64,000 bases of DNA from Amycolatopsis orientalis DSM 40040 = KCTC 9412 (GCF_000478275.1 NZ_ASJB01000069.1:62001-126000), one strand, 5' to 3'; counted from the first letter of the stretch, positions 25,245 to 34,222 are shown. The notes: generated by a model not told the origin, from the sequence alone. Program-made: numbers and translations.

Positions 25245-25826
25245 ATGTCCATAGCGCTCGAGAACGTCCTCGCCAAGGCCGGCCTCAAGGTCGACGCCCA
25301 CGAGTTCCTGACCCTCGTGGAGGACGCGGCGCGGAAACTGTCCCCGCCGAACCCCGATCCATCGCACTACTTCTCGGCGGATCAGCGTGCGGCGCTCACC
25401 GACGTCGGACTGGACATCTCCCCCCGCAGCGAGGACGAACCGGACTTCCGTGCCCGCACGGTCGCCGCGCACGCCGTACTCGCCGATTCCGCGCTGAGCG
25501 TGCTGGAAGCGGCGAAGGCGCTGGGTGTGGACGACAGCCGCATCCGCCACCGCCTCAAGGAGGGCAGGCTCACCGGCTGGAAGGACCAGGGCTGGCGGCT
25601 GCCCGCCTGGCAGTTCACCGGTTCCGGGGTGCTGCCCGGCCTGGAGGTCGTGCTGCGCGCGGTACCCGAGGACCAGCCCGTACTGGTCGTGGCCGCCTTC
25701 ATGAGCACCCCGCAGACCGATCTGGTGATCAACGACCAACCCGCCACCCCGCGCCAATGGCTGCTTTCCGGCGGCGATCCCGAGCACGTCGCCAGGCTGG
25801 TGGCCACACTCGGGTCCCCGTTCTGA
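25245..25826 (+). CDS. HTH protein with Xre/MbcA/ParS-like C-terminus (RES antitoxin candidate)
   Basis: 193 residues. Residues ~80-125 contain an excisionase-like helix-turn-helix (LSVLEAAKALGVDDSRIRHR and GRLTGWKDQGWRLPAWQF). The C-terminus, TPQTDLVINDQPATPRQWLL followed by GGDPEHVARLVATL, fits the DUF2384 toxin-binding pattern of Xre/MbcA/ParS antitoxins (named portion, then WL, then a final helix). A RES-domain gene follows 275 bases downstream on the same strand, the partner expected for such antitoxins. The gap is longer than in most toxin-antitoxin pairs. ATG at 25245 is leaderless, TACCCT lying six bases upstream. An upstream extension of the frame has no ribosome site. Confidence 0.7.
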   Translation: MSIALENVLAKAGLKVDAHEFLTLVEDAARKLSPPNPDPSHYFSADQRAALTDVGLDISPRSEDEPDFRARTVAAHAVLADSALSVLEAAKALGVDDSRIRHRLKEGRLTGWKDQGWRLPAWQFTGSGVLPGLEVVLRAVPEDQPVLVVAAFMSTPQTDLVINDQPATPRQWLLSGGDPEHVARLVATLGSPF

Positions 25827-26101
25827 GGTGCCCGTCGGCGGAGCTGAGATGCACCCGGAAAAGGACCACACGCGTGAACCCGCCCTGGCCGAAGGCCCCG
25901 GCTATCGCGGTGGCGGGGTGCCCTGTCCACTCAACGTGACGTGGCCCACCAGCCGGCACCCCGCCGACGTCGATCGCGGACGCGGGTTCACCACAGACGC
26001 TAAGGTGTTCTGCCCGACGACGGAAAATTTCAGTCGGGGGTAGGCCGTAGGCTGACCCCACCGAGCAAGATCACCCGACAAGGACGGACGACTCCCGAGG
26101 T

Positions 26102-26758
26102 ATGGCCCGGCTCCCTCTGCCGCCCGCACGCTCTGTCCTGGTCAAGGAGCTGCACCGCACCAGCGACGTGGTGACGGTGCACCCCGGCACCAGGCTGGTC
26201 AGGATCTTCACCGCGCACGGCAATCACCCCCAGCAGTGGAATTCGTTCCGCTACAGCGGCCCGCTCCCGCACGGCCGCTTCGACCCGCAGACCCCCGGTC
26301 GCGGCGGGCGCCCGGTGACCGACCCCGGCAACGGCGTCCTGTACTTCGGCCTCACCGTGCGCACCAGCATCGCGGAGGTCTTCCAGACCACGTCCACGGT
26401 CGACCGCAAATCCCGCGGCCCGCGCCTGGTCGTCGTCCGGCCGACCCGCACACTGCGGCTGCTCGACCTCGCCGGTCTGTGGCCGACCCGCGTCGGCGCC
26501 TCGCAGGAGATCTCCAGCGGCCCGAAGAAGATCACCCAGGCCTGGGCCCGCGCCATCCGCGCCGCCTTCGGCGATCTCGACGGTGTCTGGTACCGGTCGT
26601 CCATGGACTCCGGCGGCCCCGCGCTCGCGCTGTGGGATCCGCCCGCCGGGAACTCGCTGCCGGTCGCGCCGGACGTACTGCTCCCCCTCGACCACCCGGG
26701 ACTCGACGTCCCGCTGGGCCGGGTGTGCGAAGAGCTGAACTACACGCTGCTGAGCTGA
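26102..26758 (+). CDS. RES-domain protein (NAD+ phosphorylase-type toxin candidate)
   Basis: 218 residues. The RES fold motifs are visible in order: LVRIFTAHGNHPQQWNSFRY with the conserved Arg, GRFDP, GVLYFGLTVRTSIAEVFQTT with the Tyr and Glu, LLDLAGLW, ITQAWARAIRAAFGDLDGVWYRSSMD with a late Ser, and a conserved end. MbcT, the mycobacterial relative, breaks down NAD+ with phosphate; activity here is inferred from the family. ATG at 26102 has GAGG five bases upstream. The likely antitoxin gene lies 275 bases upstream. The order antitoxin then toxin agrees with other Xre/RES pairs. A long hairpin ends the unit. Confidence 0.75.
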   Translation: MARLPLPPARSVLVKELHRTSDVVTVHPGTRLVRIFTAHGNHPQQWNSFRYSGPLPHGRFDPQTPGRGGRPVTDPGNGVLYFGLTVRTSIAEVFQTTSTVDRKSRGPRLVVVRPTRTLRLLDLAGLWPTRVGASQEISSGPKKITQAWARAIRAAFGDLDGVWYRSSMDSGGPALALWDPPAGNSLPVAPDVLLPLDHPGLDVPLGRVCEELNYTLLS

Positions 26759-26777
26759 ACCCGCTCCTGCCCGTGCT

Positions 26778-26824
26778 ATGAAAGGTCCTTTCCTGGCAAA
26801 TTTTGCCAGGAAAGGACCTTTCAT
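26778..26824. terminator. 47-nt perfect hairpin, bidirectional terminator
   Basis: Twenty-one bases (26778-26798, beginning ATGAAAGGTCCTTT) pair perfectly with 26804-26824 around a five-base AATTT loop. It lies 19 bases after the RES stop and 20 bases before the stop of the convergent S9 peptidase gene, so it can terminate both. Length and perfection suggest a member of a dispersed family rather than an ordinary terminator. Confidence 0.85.
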
Positions 26825-26844
26825 GGCATTCGTGGACCCGGAGA

Positions 26845-28812
26845 TCAGAGGTGGCGGCCCCACCACTCCAGCACCGCGTCGAACCGCTGCACCCGGTGCC
26901 GAGGCTTCCCCGAACGGGTGAGTTCGTGGCCTTCGCCCGGGAACAGCAGGAACTCCGCGGGAGCCCCGTTCCGCCGTAGCGCCACGTACATCCGCTGCGC
27001 CTGCTCCAGCGGGCACCGCCAGTCCTGCTCCGAGTGCACGACCATGAACGGGATGTCGATCTTCCCCGCGTAGGTCAGCGGACTGCACTTGCGCTGCTCG
27101 TCGGGATCGTCCCCGACGTAACCCTCCGCGAAAAACCACCCGATGTCCGAACTGCCGGTGAACGAGTCGAAGGCGTTGAGCGCGCGCTCGCTCCACGCGG
27201 CGCGGAACCGGCCGCCGTGGTGCGCGGCGAGCCAGCTGGTCATGTAACCGCCGTACGAGCCGCCCATGACTCCGACGCGGTCGCCGTCCAGATCGGCCAG
27301 TTTCAGCGCTTCGTCCAGCAGGGTCAGGAGATCCAGCGCGTCCACGGTGCCGAAGCCGTTGACGATGCTGCGGCCGTGGCTCTCGCCGTAGCCGGCGGAA
27401 CCGCGCGGATTCCCCAGGATGACGGCGTAGCCCGCCGCGGCGAGCACCTGCGCCTCGTCGAAGACCTTCCATTCGTACGGCGCGAACGGTCCACCGTGGA
27501 CCATCAGGACCACGGGATGGGGCCCTTCGCCCTCGGGGCGGACCACCCAGCCGTGCACCGGATAGCCGTCGGACGCGGTCGCGTCCAGCTCCTCCAGCGG
27601 CCGGATCCCGGTGTCCCGCAACGCCTTCGAGTAGTCGGTGAGCACGCGCGGCGACGCGGTGCCCACTCCGGACAGCAGCACGACGTCGCCGGAACTCTCC
27701 GGCGTCCCGATCACCGCGGCGATCCGTTCACCGTCGACGGTGAACGACTTCACCGCGGCGGATTCGCCCGCCAGGCACCGCAACGTTTTCAGCTCCGCCA
27801 GGTCGGCGTCGAGCGGGACGGCGCGCAGTTCGGCGGCGCCGCGGTTGCGGACCACGACGAGCGCCTCGTCACCGAGGACGACCGGAGGGGCGGCCGCGCT
27901 GTCGCAGTCCACCGATTCGACGTCGGTCAGCCGCCGCGCGGGCGACGGTTCGTCGCCGCCGGGCCACGGCGCGTGCCAGAGCCCGGTGTTGCGGGCGACC
28001 TCTTCCAGGCCGGGGAATTCGGTGCCGTAGAACAGGATCGAGCCGTCCGGCGCGGAAGCCGGTTTGGCCGCGGTGCCCAGGGTCCGGACCAGGAGGCGCG
28101 GTTCGCCGCCCTCGGCGGGGACGGCGTAGACGTCCGAGCGGACGGTGTCTTCGGCGGCCCAGTCACGGGGCGCGACGATCAGGACGGACTCACCGTCGAC
28201 CGTCCACGAAGGATGCTCGACGTCGGCACGGTCGTCGGTCAGTGGAGTGAGGTCGGCGGGCGCGGGCTCGTCCAGCGCGGCGACGGCGTCCACGACGAAC
28301 AGCCGTTGTGGACGGTCGTTGAGGAAGCCGACGTCGTCGACCCGGTAGAAGAGATTCGTGATGTGCCGCGGTGCTTCTTCGCCCGGTTCCGGGGTTTCGC
28401 CGTCCGCGTTCTCCGTGCCGTAACGGCCCGGCTCGGGTACACGGGCGACGAAGGCGATCCGGCGGGAATCGGGAGCCCAGACCGGGGCACCGGCGCCGAG
28501 GGGAAGATCGGTGATCCGCTTCGCGTCACCCCCGGTCGCGGCGATCACGTGCACCTGCGGCGCGGCCTCGCGCCCGGAACCCTCCCCCGCGCGGAGGAAG
28601 GCGACCCACCGGCCGTCCGGGGAGATGGCGGGGGCGGAGTCCCGGATCCCGTGGGTCCAGGGCCCTTCCCCGCCGTCGAGGTCGACCCGGCGCAGGCCGC
28701 CGCGGTAGCTGTTCGTCTTCAGATCAGGCCTGCTCACGGCGGTGAGCAGCAGGTCTCCGCGCAGCGCGGGAGTGCCGGGGACCGTCAGGGCTTCGATGTC
28801 AACGGGACGCAC
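26845..28812 (-). CDS. S9-family peptidase (acylaminoacyl-/prolyl-oligopeptidase type)
   Basis: 655 residues, cytoplasmic, no signal peptide. Residues ~1-390 form a beta-propeller with WD-like repeats (ISPDGRWVAFLRAGEG; WAPDSRRIAFVAR; SWTVDGESVLIVAPRD) that filters substrates. The alpha/beta-hydrolase domain follows with oxyanion HGGPFAPYEW, nucleophile Ser519 in MGGSYGGYM, Asp597 in HSEQDWRCP and His629 in GEGHELTRSG. It cleaves short peptides or acylated N-terminal residues. GTG at 28812 is leaderless (TACCGT at 28820-28825, seven bases upstream). It converges with the RES gene, a 47-nt hairpin lying between them. Confidence 0.92.
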   Translation of the reverse strand: MRPVDIEALTVPGTPALRGDLLLTAVSRPDLKTNSYRGGLRRVDLDGGEGPWTHGIRDSAPAISPDGRWVAFLRAGEGSGREAAPQVHVIAATGGDAKRITDLPLGAGAPVWAPDSRRIAFVARVPEPGRYGTENADGETPEPGEEAPRHITNLFYRVDDVGFLNDRPQRLFVVDAVAALDEPAPADLTPLTDDRADVEHPSWTVDGESVLIVAPRDWAAEDTVRSDVYAVPAEGGEPRLLVRTLGTAAKPASAPDGSILFYGTEFPGLEEVARNTGLWHAPWPGGDEPSPARRLTDVESVDCDSAAAPPVVLGDEALVVVRNRGAAELRAVPLDADLAELKTLRCLAGESAAVKSFTVDGERIAAVIGTPESSGDVVLLSGVGTASPRVLTDYSKALRDTGIRPLEELDATASDGYPVHGWVVRPEGEGPHPVVLMVHGGPFAPYEWKVFDEAQVLAAAGYAVILGNPRGSAGYGESHGRSIVNGFGTVDALDLLTLLDEALKLADLDGDRVGVMGGSYGGYMTSWLAAHHGGRFRAAWSERALNAFDSFTGSSDIGWFFAEGYVGDDPDEQRKCSPLTYAGKIDIPFMVVHSEQDWRCPLEQAQRMYVALRRNGAPAEFLLFPGEGHELTRSGKPRHRVQRFDAVLEWWGRHL

Positions 28813-28842
28813 GGCCCCGACGGTACCCGATCCTTAGCAGTT

Positions 28843-29817
28843 CTAACTACTGATCGACGACTCCCGCTCGGCGGCTTCCAGTTTCTTCGCCTTCGCGAGG
28901 CTGGCCAGCGTCGTCACGGTCAGGACCACGACGATGACACCGAGGGAGACCCAGTTGTTGATGTCGAGCCAGTCCGGCACCACGTGGTACTCGTGCAGCG
29001 CGTGCAGGAACAGCTTGGCGCCGATGAAGGCGAGGATCACCGCGAGACCGTAGGACAGGTACACCAGCTTGGTGACCAGGCCGCCGAGCAGGAAGTACAG
29101 CTGGCGCAGGCCCATCAGCGCGAACGCGTTGGCGGTGAAGACCAGGAACGCCTCCTGGGTGATGCCGAAGATCGCCGGGATCGAGTCGACGGCGAACAGC
29201 AGGTCGGCGCTGCCGATCGCGACGATCACCAGGAACATCGGGGTGATCCAGCGCTTGCCGTCCTTCTTCACGAAGGACTTGTGCCCGTGCCACTCTTCGG
29301 TGACCGGGAAGAGCTTGCGCACCCAGCGGGTGAGCGCGTTCTCCTCGTATTCCTCTTCTTCGTCCTTGTTGCGGACCATGCTGATCGCGGTCCAGATGAG
29401 GACCGCGCCGAAGAGGAAGAAGACCCAGACGAACTGCGCGATCAGCGCGGCGCCCACGGCGATGAAGACACTGCGCATGGCGAGCGCGAGCAGGATGCCG
29501 ATCAGCAGCACGCGGTGCTGGTGGATCGCGGGCACCTTGAACGACGTCATGATGATCATGAAGATGAACAGGTTGTCGACGCTCAGCGAGTACTCGGTGA
29601 TGTACCCGGTGAAGAACTGGACCCCGGGGTCGTGTCCGGCGAAGACCCAGACGCCGATACCGAAGGCGACGGCCACCGCGACGTAGAAGATGACCCACCT
29701 GGCGGCTTCGCCGGTGGTGACCTCATGCGGCTTGCGATCGACGATGACGAGGTCGAGTGCGATCAGCGCGAGCAGACCGCCGACCGTGGCGATCCATAGC
29801 CACAGGGGAACAGACAT
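28843..29817 (-). CDS. TerC-family manganese exporter
   Basis: 324 residues, about nine membrane helices. The two TerC signature halves are EYSLSVDNLFIFMIIM and SADLLFAVDSIPAIFG, each with the acidic residue used for metal transport; AIHQHRVLLIGILLALAMR is also typical. A charged cytoplasmic loop (KDEEEEYEENALTRWV) separates the halves. TerC/Alx/MntX relatives export Mn2+, often to protect or metallate secreted proteins. ATG at 29817 with GGAGGG eight bases upstream. The 5' leader carries a yybP-ykoY riboswitch, which strongly supports Mn2+ as substrate. The S9 peptidase gene follows 31 bases downstream but has its own promoter. Confidence 0.93.
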   Translation of the reverse strand: MSVPLWLWIATVGGLLALIALDLVIVDRKPHEVTTGEAARWVIFYVAVAVAFGIGVWVFAGHDPGVQFFTGYITEYSLSVDNLFIFMIIMTSFKVPAIHQHRVLLIGILLALAMRSVFIAVGAALIAQFVWVFFLFGAVLIWTAISMVRNKDEEEEYEENALTRWVRKLFPVTEEWHGHKSFVKKDGKRWITPMFLVIVAIGSADLLFAVDSIPAIFGITQEAFLVFTANAFALMGLRQLYFLLGGLVTKLVYLSYGLAVILAFIGAKLFLHALHEYHVVPDWLDINNWVSLGVIVVVLTVTTLASLAKAKKLEAAERESSISS

Positions 29818-29869
29818 CTAACCAACCCTCCGGATAGTGCACAGCAGCAACTAACCGGAGGTCTCTTCC

Positions 29870-29955
29870 GCCGGTACGAGACCGGCCGACGGTGCCGGGG
29901 GCCTGCGAAGGCCACCGTGCTGACGACACCGCCGCGAAGGAATACTCCCCTCACA
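29870..29955 (-). promoter_or_regulatory. yybP-ykoY manganese riboswitch
   Basis: On the minus strand the leader of the TerC gene contains GAGGGGAGTATT (29952-29941), then GGTGTCGTCAGCAC about 10-25 bases later, then a GC-rich hairpin and CCGGCACCGTCGG. These are the conserved elements of the yybP-ykoY aptamer (GGGGAGUA; GUCGUCAnCAC; paired CCGGUGC-like arm), which binds Mn2+. A GGTCTC/GAGACC stem downstream (about 29860-29883) overlaps a CCGGAGG element and may be part of the expression platform. Ends are approximate. Confidence 0.75.
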
Positions 29956-30109
29956 GCTGGTCCAGTTTGACCTGTCTGTACGCATGACGCCAGTTAAGGT
30001 TGCCCTTGTCACCAAGATGATGGCGTAACTCCCGTCACACCGATCCCGCTTGTGTGGTCCGCGTGAGCCGGACGAGCGACTCTCAGCATCGGTGAAATAC
30101 GGTCATTCC

Positions 30110-33013
30110 GTGCCCCGAATCCCGCTCCCTCGCACGCGAGGCGCGAAGCTCACCGCGCTCGCCGCGGTCGTGGTGGTCCTGGCCGCCGCGGCCGTCGTGT
30201 GGACGACCAGCGAACCCGCGCCGTCCGCAGTGAAAACCCAGGAAGCGACCCTCGACCTGCCCGAAACACCGGGTTCGCCGGAGGTCGTCAAGATCGACAC
30301 GACGATGTACGTCCCCGAGCGGACCCCGGCTCCGGCCGTCCTGCTCGCCCACGGTTTCGGCGGCGACAAGAACAGTGTCGCCACCGAAGCCCGCGAACTC
30401 GCCGACAAGGGTTTCGTCGTGCTCGCCTGGTCCGCCCGCGGCTTCGGCCGCAGCACCGGGAAGATCGCGCTGAACGACCCCGACCGCGAGGTCTCCGACG
30501 CCCGGAAGCTGATCGACCACCTCGCCACGAGGCCGGAAGTGCTCAGCGAGAACGGCGATCCGAAGGTGGCCGCGTCCGGCGCCTCGTACGGCGGCGCGCT
30601 GTCCCTGCTGCTCGCCGGGACCGACAAGCGGGTCGACGCGATCGCGCCGGTGATCACTTACAACGACCTCGCGCAAGGCCTTTTCCCGAACGCGGCCTCG
30701 ACGGCGGCCCCGGCCGCCACCACTCCGGCCGCGGGCGCGTTCACCGCGAACGGCGTCTTCAAGAAGTCCTGGGCCGGCATCTTCTTCTCCGCCGGTTCCG
30801 GCGCGGCGCAGAGTGGCTCTCCCGCCAACGACGCGCCCGAAGCCGGTGACGAGACGAGCGAATCCGGTGCGGCACAGGGCGCGGGAGCGGCCGGCGCCGC
30901 GGCGCAGTCCCTCCCACTCGGCGGCCCGAACGGCCAGCGGCCACCGAGCGGCCCGGCCGACCCTTGTGGACGGTTCACCGCCGACGTCTGCCAGGCCTAC
31001 ACCGAACTCGCCACCACCGGTAAGGCGAGCCCGCGCACCATCGACCTGCTCCGCCGCGTCTCCCCCGCGTCCGTGACGGACAAGATCACCGTGCCGACCC
31101 TGCTGGTGCAGGGCGAAAGCGACACCCTGTTCGGCCTGGACCAGTCCGACGCGACCGCCCGGCAGATCGCCGCGGCGGGCGGCAAGGTCCGCACGATCTG
31201 GTACACCGGCGGCCACGACGGCGGGAAACCCGGGCAGAAACTGCGGGCGACGATCGCCGACTTCCTCAAGTTCTCCCTCACCGGGCAGGGCACCGATCCC
31301 GGGACCGGGTTCAGCTACGACATCCAGGGCACGCTGCGCGCCAACGGCGCCCCGTCGGTCCGGACGGTCACCGCACCCGCGTACCCGGGCGCCACCGGCG
31401 ACGCCACCGAACGACGGCGGTTCACCCTGGAGGGTCCGGCCCAGCCGGTCGTCCGGCCCGCCGGCGGCAACCCCGCCGCGGTGAGCGGCATCCCCGGTCT
31501 GAACGGGGCGGTGGCCAGTTCTTCCCGGCTGTCCGGACTGTTCACTGTGGACCCGCCCGGCCAGGCCGCGCAGTTCACGACGCGGCCCCTCGACGCGCAG
31601 ACCATCGTGGCCGGTTCGTCCACGGTCCGGCTGCAGGTTTCGGCCGATCCGGCGGCGAACTCTTCCGGGGCCGCCCCGCAGAAGGAAGCCGTCCTGTTCG
31701 CGAAGCTCTACGACGTCAACTCCGAGGGCGTGCGCGCGCTTCCGGCGAACGCGGTCGCCCCGTTCCGGGTCTCCGGCCTGCCCGCGGACGGCAGCCCGGT
31801 CGAGGTGACGGTGACCCTGCCGGGCATCGTGCGGCCGCTGGAGGCCGGGCATACGCTCCGGCTCGTCGTCGGCACCACGGACCAGTCGTTCACGACCCCG
31901 GTCGAGCCGGCGGTGTTCCGCATCGGACTGGCCGACGGCGGACAGCTCGGCGTCCCGGTCGTCCACGGCACTTCGGTCGGGGTGGGGGCGCCGACGGCGC
32001 AGCTGCTCGGGATCGCCGGAACGCTGCTCGCGGGTGTCGCGGTCACGGTGATCGCCGCGTTCCGCCGCCGCCGCGCCCACGACGTCGACGAGAGCCTGGC
32101 GAAGACGCCGCTGGTGATCGAAGGACTGCGCAAGGCGTACGCGGGCGGATTCGTCGCGGTGAAGGATCTGTCGTTCCGGGTCGAACCCGGTCAGGTCCTC
32201 GGCCTGCTCGGACCGAACGGCGCGGGCAAGACGACGACGCTGCGCATGCTGATGGGGCTCATCACGCCGACAGCGGGCACCATCCGGGTGTTCGGCCATC
32301 TGATCGCGCCGGGCGCGCCGGTGCTGTCCCGGATCGGGTCCTTTGTGGAGGGTTCGGGTTTCCTGCCGCACCTGTCCGGCAAGGAGAACCTGGAGCTGTA
32401 CTGGGCGAGCACGGGCCGCCCGAAGGACAAGGCGCATTTCGCCGAGGCACTGGAGATCGCCGGCCTCGGCGACGCGGTGAACCGGCGGGTCCGCACCTAC
32501 AGCCAGGGGATGCGGCAGCGGCTCGCGATCGCGCAGGCGATGCTCGGCCTGCCGGAGCTCATGGTGCTCGACGAACCGACCAACGGGCTCGACCCGCCCC
32601 AGATCCACCAGATGCGCGAGGTGCTCCAGCGCTACGCGGCGACCGGGCGCACCGTGGTGGTTTCGAGCCACCTGCTGGCCGAGGTCGAGCAGACCTGTAC
32701 GCACGTGGTCGTGATGCACCGCGGCATGCTGGTCGCCTCGGGTGAGGTCGGCGAACTGGCCGCGTCCAGTGGTGAGGCGACCTTCCGGGTCGATAAGCCC
32801 GCCGAGGCGGCCGAAGCGCTGCGGAAGGTCGGCGGCGTTTCCGGCGTCGACGTCGACGGGGAACTGGTCCACGCGGATCTCGACGGTCTCGCGCGCGCCG
32901 AGGCGGTCGCAGCCCTCGTGCGCGCCGGGGTCGCGGTCGAACAGGCCGGGCCGAGGCGCCGTCTGGAAGACGCGTTCCTGCAGCTGGTCGGAGAGGACTC
33001 GAAGGGTGAGTAA
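30110..33013 (+). CDS. fusion of secreted-type alpha/beta-hydrolase with ABC transporter ATPase
   Basis: 967 residues. A membrane helix (about residues 12-33) is followed by an extracytoplasmic S15/CocE-like alpha/beta-hydrolase (about 55-400; AHGFGGDKNS, Ser159 in SGASYGG, GESDT and GGHDGGKPG for the Asp and His) with a jelly-roll-like X-Pro peptidase C-terminal domain (about 400-615). A second helix (about 628-648) brings the chain back inside to a complete ABC ATPase (about 660-960; Walker A GPNGAGKTTT with Lys707, SQGMRQRLAIAQ signature, LMVLDEPTNGLD). GTG at 30110 is six bases after a TACGGT -10 box; a longer TTG start at 30050 is unlikely. The permease gene overlaps its end by eight bases. 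A transporter coupled to an outer enzyme is implied, substrate unknown. Confidence 0.88.
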   Translation: MPRIPLPRTRGAKLTALAAVVVVLAAAAVVWTTSEPAPSAVKTQEATLDLPETPGSPEVVKIDTTMYVPERTPAPAVLLAHGFGGDKNSVATEARELADKGFVVLAWSARGFGRSTGKIALNDPDREVSDARKLIDHLATRPEVLSENGDPKVAASGASYGGALSLLLAGTDKRVDAIAPVITYNDLAQGLFPNAASTAAPAATTPAAGAFTANGVFKKSWAGIFFSAGSGAAQSGSPANDAPEAGDETSESGAAQGAGAAGAAAQSLPLGGPNGQRPPSGPADPCGRFTADVCQAYTELATTGKASPRTIDLLRRVSPASVTDKITVPTLLVQGESDTLFGLDQSDATARQIAAAGGKVRTIWYTGGHDGGKPGQKLRATIADFLKFSLTGQGTDPGTGFSYDIQGTLRANGAPSVRTVTAPAYPGATGDATERRRFTLEGPAQPVVRPAGGNPAAVSGIPGLNGAVASSSRLSGLFTVDPPGQAAQFTTRPLDAQTIVAGSSTVRLQVSADPAANSSGAAPQKEAVLFAKLYDVNSEGVRALPANAVAPFRVSGLPADGSPVEVTVTLPGIVRPLEAGHTLRLVVGTTDQSFTTPVEPAVFRIGLADGGQLGVPVVHGTSVGVGAPTAQLLGIAGTLLAGVAVTVIAAFRRRRAHDVDESLAKTPLVIEGLRKAYAGGFVAVKDLSFRVEPGQVLGLLGPNGAGKTTTLRMLMGLITPTAGTIRVFGHLIAPGAPVLSRIGSFVEGSGFLPHLSGKENLELYWASTGRPKDKAHFAEALEIAGLGDAVNRRVRTYSQGMRQRLAIAQAMLGLPELMVLDEPTNGLDPPQIHQMREVLQRYAATGRTVVVSSHLLAEVEQTCTHVVVMHRGMLVASGEVGELAASSGEATFRVDKPAEAAEALRKVGGVSGVDVDGELVHADLDGLARAEAVAALVRAGVAVEQAGPRRRLEDAFLQLVGEDSKGE

Positions 33014-33965
33014 AACCAATGGTTCTTCCCCGGTGACCCGGGCGGATCATGGCGTGCACACCGACCCGGCCGCGCTACTGGAGCTGACCGAGGTCGCTTC
33101 GCACGAACGGACCGAGGTCGGCCCGGACGGGGCGGTGGCCGGGTACCGCGCCGACCGGACACTGCGGCTGGGCGTCGAGCTGAAACGGCAGCTCAAACGG
33201 CGGCGGACCCAGTTCATGCTGGGGTTCGTCGCGTTGCTGCCGTTCATCCTGGTGATCGCGTTCGAGATCGGGCAGGCCAACCCGAACCGCCGCAGCGGCG
33301 GTTTCGTCGACCTCGCCACCGCGAGCGCGCCGAACTTCGTGGTGCTCGCGCTGTTCGTCTCCGGGACGTTCCTGCTGCCGATGATCGTGGCGCTGTTCTA
33401 CGGCGACACGATCGCGAGCGAGGCGTCGTGGTCGAGCCTGAAATACCTGCTGGCGATGCCGGTCCCCCGGCACCGGGTGCTGCGGCAGAAGGCGATCGTC
33501 TCCGGCATCCTCTCGGCGGCCGCGCTGATCCTGTTGCCGCTGGTGTCGCTGGCGGTCGGAGTCATCTGGTACGGCGCGGGCGACGCGATCAGCCCGACCG
33601 GGGACGCGGTGACCTTCGGCGACAGCCTCGTGGCCATGGGGCTGGCGACGATCTACATCATCCTGCAGCTGGCGTGGGTGGCCGGGCTGGCGATGCTGCT
33701 CTCGGTCGCCACCGACGCCCCGCTGGGTGCCGTCGGCGGCGCCGTGATCGTCGCGATCGTTTCGCAGATCCTCGACCAGATCACCGCGCTGGAAGGGCTG
33801 CGGGACTACCTGCCGACGCATTTCGCCTTCTCGTGGATGGATCTGATCTCGACCGATATCGACTGGACGAACATGGCCAACGGCATGCTGTCGGCCGCGT
33901 TGTACGGCACCGTGTTCTTCCTGCTCGCCGGTCGGCGATTCGCGACGAAGGACATCACCAGCTGA
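33006..33965 (+). CDS. ABC transporter permease
   Basis: 319 residues starting at a GTG that overlaps the end of the ATPase fusion by eight bases, so expression is coupled. After ~60 polar residues (ELTEVASHERTEVGPDGAVA) come six membrane helices (for example FMLGFVALLPFILVIAFEIG, MIVALFYGDTIASEASWSSLK, and AALILLPLVSLAVGVIWYG), the layout of ABC-2 type permeases. It forms the channel for the ATPase domain of the preceding protein. A hairpin terminator follows 17 bases after the stop, closing a two-gene operon. Confidence 0.9.
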   Translation: MSKTNGSSPVTRADHGVHTDPAALLELTEVASHERTEVGPDGAVAGYRADRTLRLGVELKRQLKRRRTQFMLGFVALLPFILVIAFEIGQANPNRRSGGFVDLATASAPNFVVLALFVSGTFLLPMIVALFYGDTIASEASWSSLKYLLAMPVPRHRVLRQKAIVSGILSAAALILLPLVSLAVGVIWYGAGDAISPTGDAVTFGDSLVAMGLATIYIILQLAWVAGLAMLLSVATDAPLGAVGGAVIVAIVSQILDQITALEGLRDYLPTHFAFSWMDLISTDIDWTNMANGMLSAALYGTVFFLLAGRRFATKDITS

Positions 33966-33982
33966 GAGCGTTTCCGCACTGA

Positions 33983-34040
33983 AAAAACACCGGGGTCCAC
34001 CGGGAAGACGAAATCTTCTTCCCTGGTGGGCCCCGGTTTT
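33983..34040 (+). terminator. terminator of the hydrolase-ABC operon
   Basis: A long stem (ACCGGGGTCCACC...GGTGGGCCCCGGT, with GGGAAGA/TCTTCCC inside and a one-base bulge) is framed by A-rich and T-rich ends (AAAAAACACC, CCGGTTTT). Confidence 0.85.
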
Positions 34041-34222
34041 CACTGGCCGTGGCGACCTTCACCCGTTAGCGCCGGTAATCGGTGTTTCATGCGCATGAGA
34101 ACATCGTTTTCCGGATCATCGACTCATTGGGTGAAAAGTTCCCCTTCACCATCGACGACCTCCGGGAAATCCTTATCTTCAGTGCGAAGGTGCCGACGCG
34201 AGAAGAAAGCGGGGATGTCACC

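Noticed and set aside
27034..29799. A plus-strand open frame of about 920 codons opposite the S9 peptidase and terC
   Set aside because: It crosses two well-supported genes on the other strand and shows no domain.
30083..33019. A minus-strand open frame of about 980 codons opposite the hydrolase-ABC gene
   Set aside because: Arg/Gly/Pro/Asp-rich composition without any motif; it is a shadow of high GC at third positions of the real plus-strand gene.
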